From Longilinea sp964536805 (GTDB lineage Bacteria > Chloroflexota > Anaerolineae > Anaerolineales > Anaerolineaceae), in NCBI GenBank assembly GCA_964536805.1, contig CAZHYQ010000004.1, positions 1 through 64,000 of the forward strand: DNA of 64,000 bases. The letters are read 5' to 3'. Made by a program: the position numbers and the translations under genes. How positions within the stretch are numbered: position 1 is the first letter of the stretch; every line of letters begins with the position of its first letter. Shown here piece after piece: positions 62,749 to 64,000 of the stretch. The notes below the pieces were generated by a model that saw only the letters and a program-made list of their open reading frames with translations, made no database searches and was not told where the DNA came from.

Positions 62749-64000
62749 ATGACCGTTCTTACCCTCTCCCAAATTCAATTTGCCGTAACAACCATCTACC
62801 ATTTCTTTTTCGTACCACTTACGCTTGGTCTTTCAGTGTTGGTTGCCATAATGGAATCAATGTACGTCAGCACGAACAATGAAAAATACAAGCGCATGAC
62901 CAAATTTTGGGGCAAGTTGTTCTTAATCAACTTCGCCATGGGGGTGGTAACCGGCATCGTGCAGGAGTTCCAGTTCGGCATGAACTGGTCGGAATATTCG
63001 CGTTTTGTTGGCGACATTTTTGGCGCGCCGCTTGCGATCGAAGCGCTGCTGGCATTTTTCCTCGAATCGACATTCTTGGGTTTCTGGATCTTCAGTTGGG
63101 AGCGGGTTTCAAAGAAGCTGCATTTGGCGGCCATCTGGCTGGTTGCATTCGGTTCGGTGATATCGGCCTTATGGATTCTGATCGCCAACTCTTTCATGCA
63201 ACAGCCCGTTGGCTATGTAATTGAGAATGGCCGGGCGGTAATGAATAATTTCGGTGCATTATTGGAAAATTCCAACGTCTGGGTCCAATTTCCACATGTC
63301 ATTTTTTCGGGGTTCACCACCGCCGCATTCTTCGTGATGGGAATTAGCGCTTATCACATGCTGCGTAAAAAGGAAGAAGCCTTATTCCGCCGCTCGTTTC
63401 AAATCGCGGCGGTATTTGGCAGCCTGGCAGTTTTACTGGTAGTCCTGGTGGGGCACAGCCAAGCTCAGCACATGGTGCAAACGCAGCCCATGAAAATGGC
63501 AGCCGCCGAAGCCCTGTGGGAGGATGCCGATCCGGCTTCGATGTCGATATTTACCATCGCTGACCAGGATAATAAGGTGAGTCCTGTCGATATCCGCATA
63601 CCCATGGTGTTGAGCCTCCTATCATACAACCGTCTGGATGGTAAAGTGCTGGGAATGAATTCGCTCCAAGCGGAATTTGAGCAAAAATACGGCGCAGGAA
63701 ATTACATACCGACGATTTTTATCAATTACTGGTCCTTCCGAATCATGGTCGGTTTAGGATTCTTGATGCTCGCCATAATGGCATATGCCTTATTTATTGT
63801 TTTAAAGAATAAACCGGCCGAAAAAATTAAATTTCTCGCATTATTCCCGTTTTTCATAACCCTGCCTTACCTGTCCAATTCCACCGGTTGGATTCTCACG
63901 GAGATGGGCCGGCAGCCCTGGGTGGTTTACGGCCTGTTGAAAACGGAAAATGCCTTTTCACCGAACCTGACCGCTGGAATGGTTTTGACCTCGCTCATTG
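62749..64000 (+). CDS. cydA: Cytochrome bd ubiquinol oxidase subunit I (cut by the window end)
   Basis: 417 codons are visible, with no stop before the window ends. Heme ligands are visible: His18 in TTIYHFFFVPLTLGLS (b595 side), His183 in WVQFPHVIFSG (b558), and Glu in AFFLESTFLGFW near 105. The quinol-binding loop is short (HSQAQHMVQTQPMKMAAAEALWE), and GRQPW at about 387-391 is conserved. It is the heme-bearing subunit of the bd oxidase reducing O2 to water at high affinity. CAGGAG lies 7 nt before the ATG. cydB should follow outside the window. Confidence 0.96.
   Translation, partial: MTVLTLSQIQFAVTTIYHFFFVPLTLGLSVLVAIMESMYVSTNNEKYKRMTKFWGKLFLINFAMGVVTGIVQEFQFGMNWSEYSRFVGDIFGAPLAIEALLAFFLESTFLGFWIFSWERVSKKLHLAAIWLVAFGSVISALWILIANSFMQQPVGYVIENGRAVMNNFGALLENSNVWVQFPHVIFSGFTTAAFFVMGISAYHMLRKKEEALFRRSFQIAAVFGSLAVLLVVLVGHSQAQHMVQTQPMKMAAAEALWEDADPASMSIFTIADQDNKVSPVDIRIPMVLSLLSYNRLDGKVLGMNSLQAEFEQKYGAGNYIPTIFINYWSFRIMVGLGFLMLAIMAYALFIVLKNKPAEKIKFLALFPFFITLPYLSNSTGWILTEMGRQPWVVYGLLKTENAFSPNLTAGMVLTSLI

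Noticed and set aside
1..64000. CRISPR arrays, insertion sequences, prophage or integrase genes
   Set aside because: No spaced direct repeats, transposase motifs or att-like duplications were seen anywhere in the window.

Overview
The window reads as a chromosomal segment of a Chloroflexota bacterium, most like an Anaerolineae member. This is inferred from the gene repertoire: a ProRS of the short archaeal/eukaryotic type, RNase Y, a DHH-CBS-CCA-polymerase fusion, a CruF-like carotenoid protein, many secreted or lipoproteins with Thr/Pro-rich linkers, and a T-box leucyl-tRNA synthetase. Base composition is moderate and even. I see no insertion sequence, prophage, CRISPR array or rRNA. Genes are tightly packed, often with 4-nt ATGA overlaps, and most intergenic gaps carry recognisable promoters or hairpin terminators.

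Layout. 1-5150 (-): start of rpsO, a HEAT-like protein, proS, a LOG-family protein, a MazG-like protein, a GT87 membrane glycosyltransferase and a small protein. 5169-7244 (-): an EF-G paralogue. 7371-9017 (+): a three-gene operon headed by a membrane thioredoxin-like gene with an in-frame TGA exactly at the first redox cysteine, followed by a methyltransferase and a lipoprotein. 9014-12237 (-): GNAT and the DHH-CBS-CCA fusion. 12336-15192 (+): MoeB/rhodanese, PIG-L deacetylase, carotenoid protein. 15267-26014 (-): a phosphate/polyphosphate block made of HD and CHAD proteins, two thymidylate-kinase-like proteins, phoU, pstBACS, phoR and phoB. 26007-32073 (-): a polysaccharide block (GT4, heparinase II/III-like, alpha/beta hydrolase, bi-domain oxidoreductase). 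32195-38131: M29 aminopeptidase, rny-recX, malic enzyme and two small membrane proteins. 38236-49351: PfkB kinase, M20 peptidase, transglutaminase, PAP2, YtxH-like, secreted metallopeptidase, MBL hydrolase, MFS, M24 peptidase. 49478-53716 (+): two tRNA-Ala genes, T-box leuS, creatininase-like. 53795-59736 (+): cydDC and a VIT/VWA protein. 59901-62435 (-): tsaC, prmC, prfA. 62749-end (+): cydA, cut by the window edge.

How the genes work together. The pst-phoU operon has a PHO-box-like 11-bp repeat upstream of pstS, and phoBR lies next to it. A neighbouring operon couples two atypical P-loop nucleotide-kinase-like proteins to a CHAD and a Ppx/GppA-like HD protein, which suggests a role in polyphosphate or phosphate metabolism. 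cydDC and cydA together provide cytochrome bd and its assembly transporter. Translation functions (proS, leuS with T-box, tRNA-Ala, prfA, prmC, tsaC, the CCA enzyme, an EF-G paralogue, rpsO) are strongly represented.

The most notable item is the TGA-containing thioredoxin-like gene at 7371-7859. The TGA gives a U-x-x-C motif and is followed by a hairpin that fits the bacterial SECIS pattern, so it is a candidate selenoprotein. Other points of interest are the paired kinase-like genes (one with Arg in place of the Walker A Lys), a set of genes whose -10 box sits exactly 6 nt before the ATG (candidate leaderless mRNAs), and an unexplained structured 590-nt intergenic region upstream of recX.
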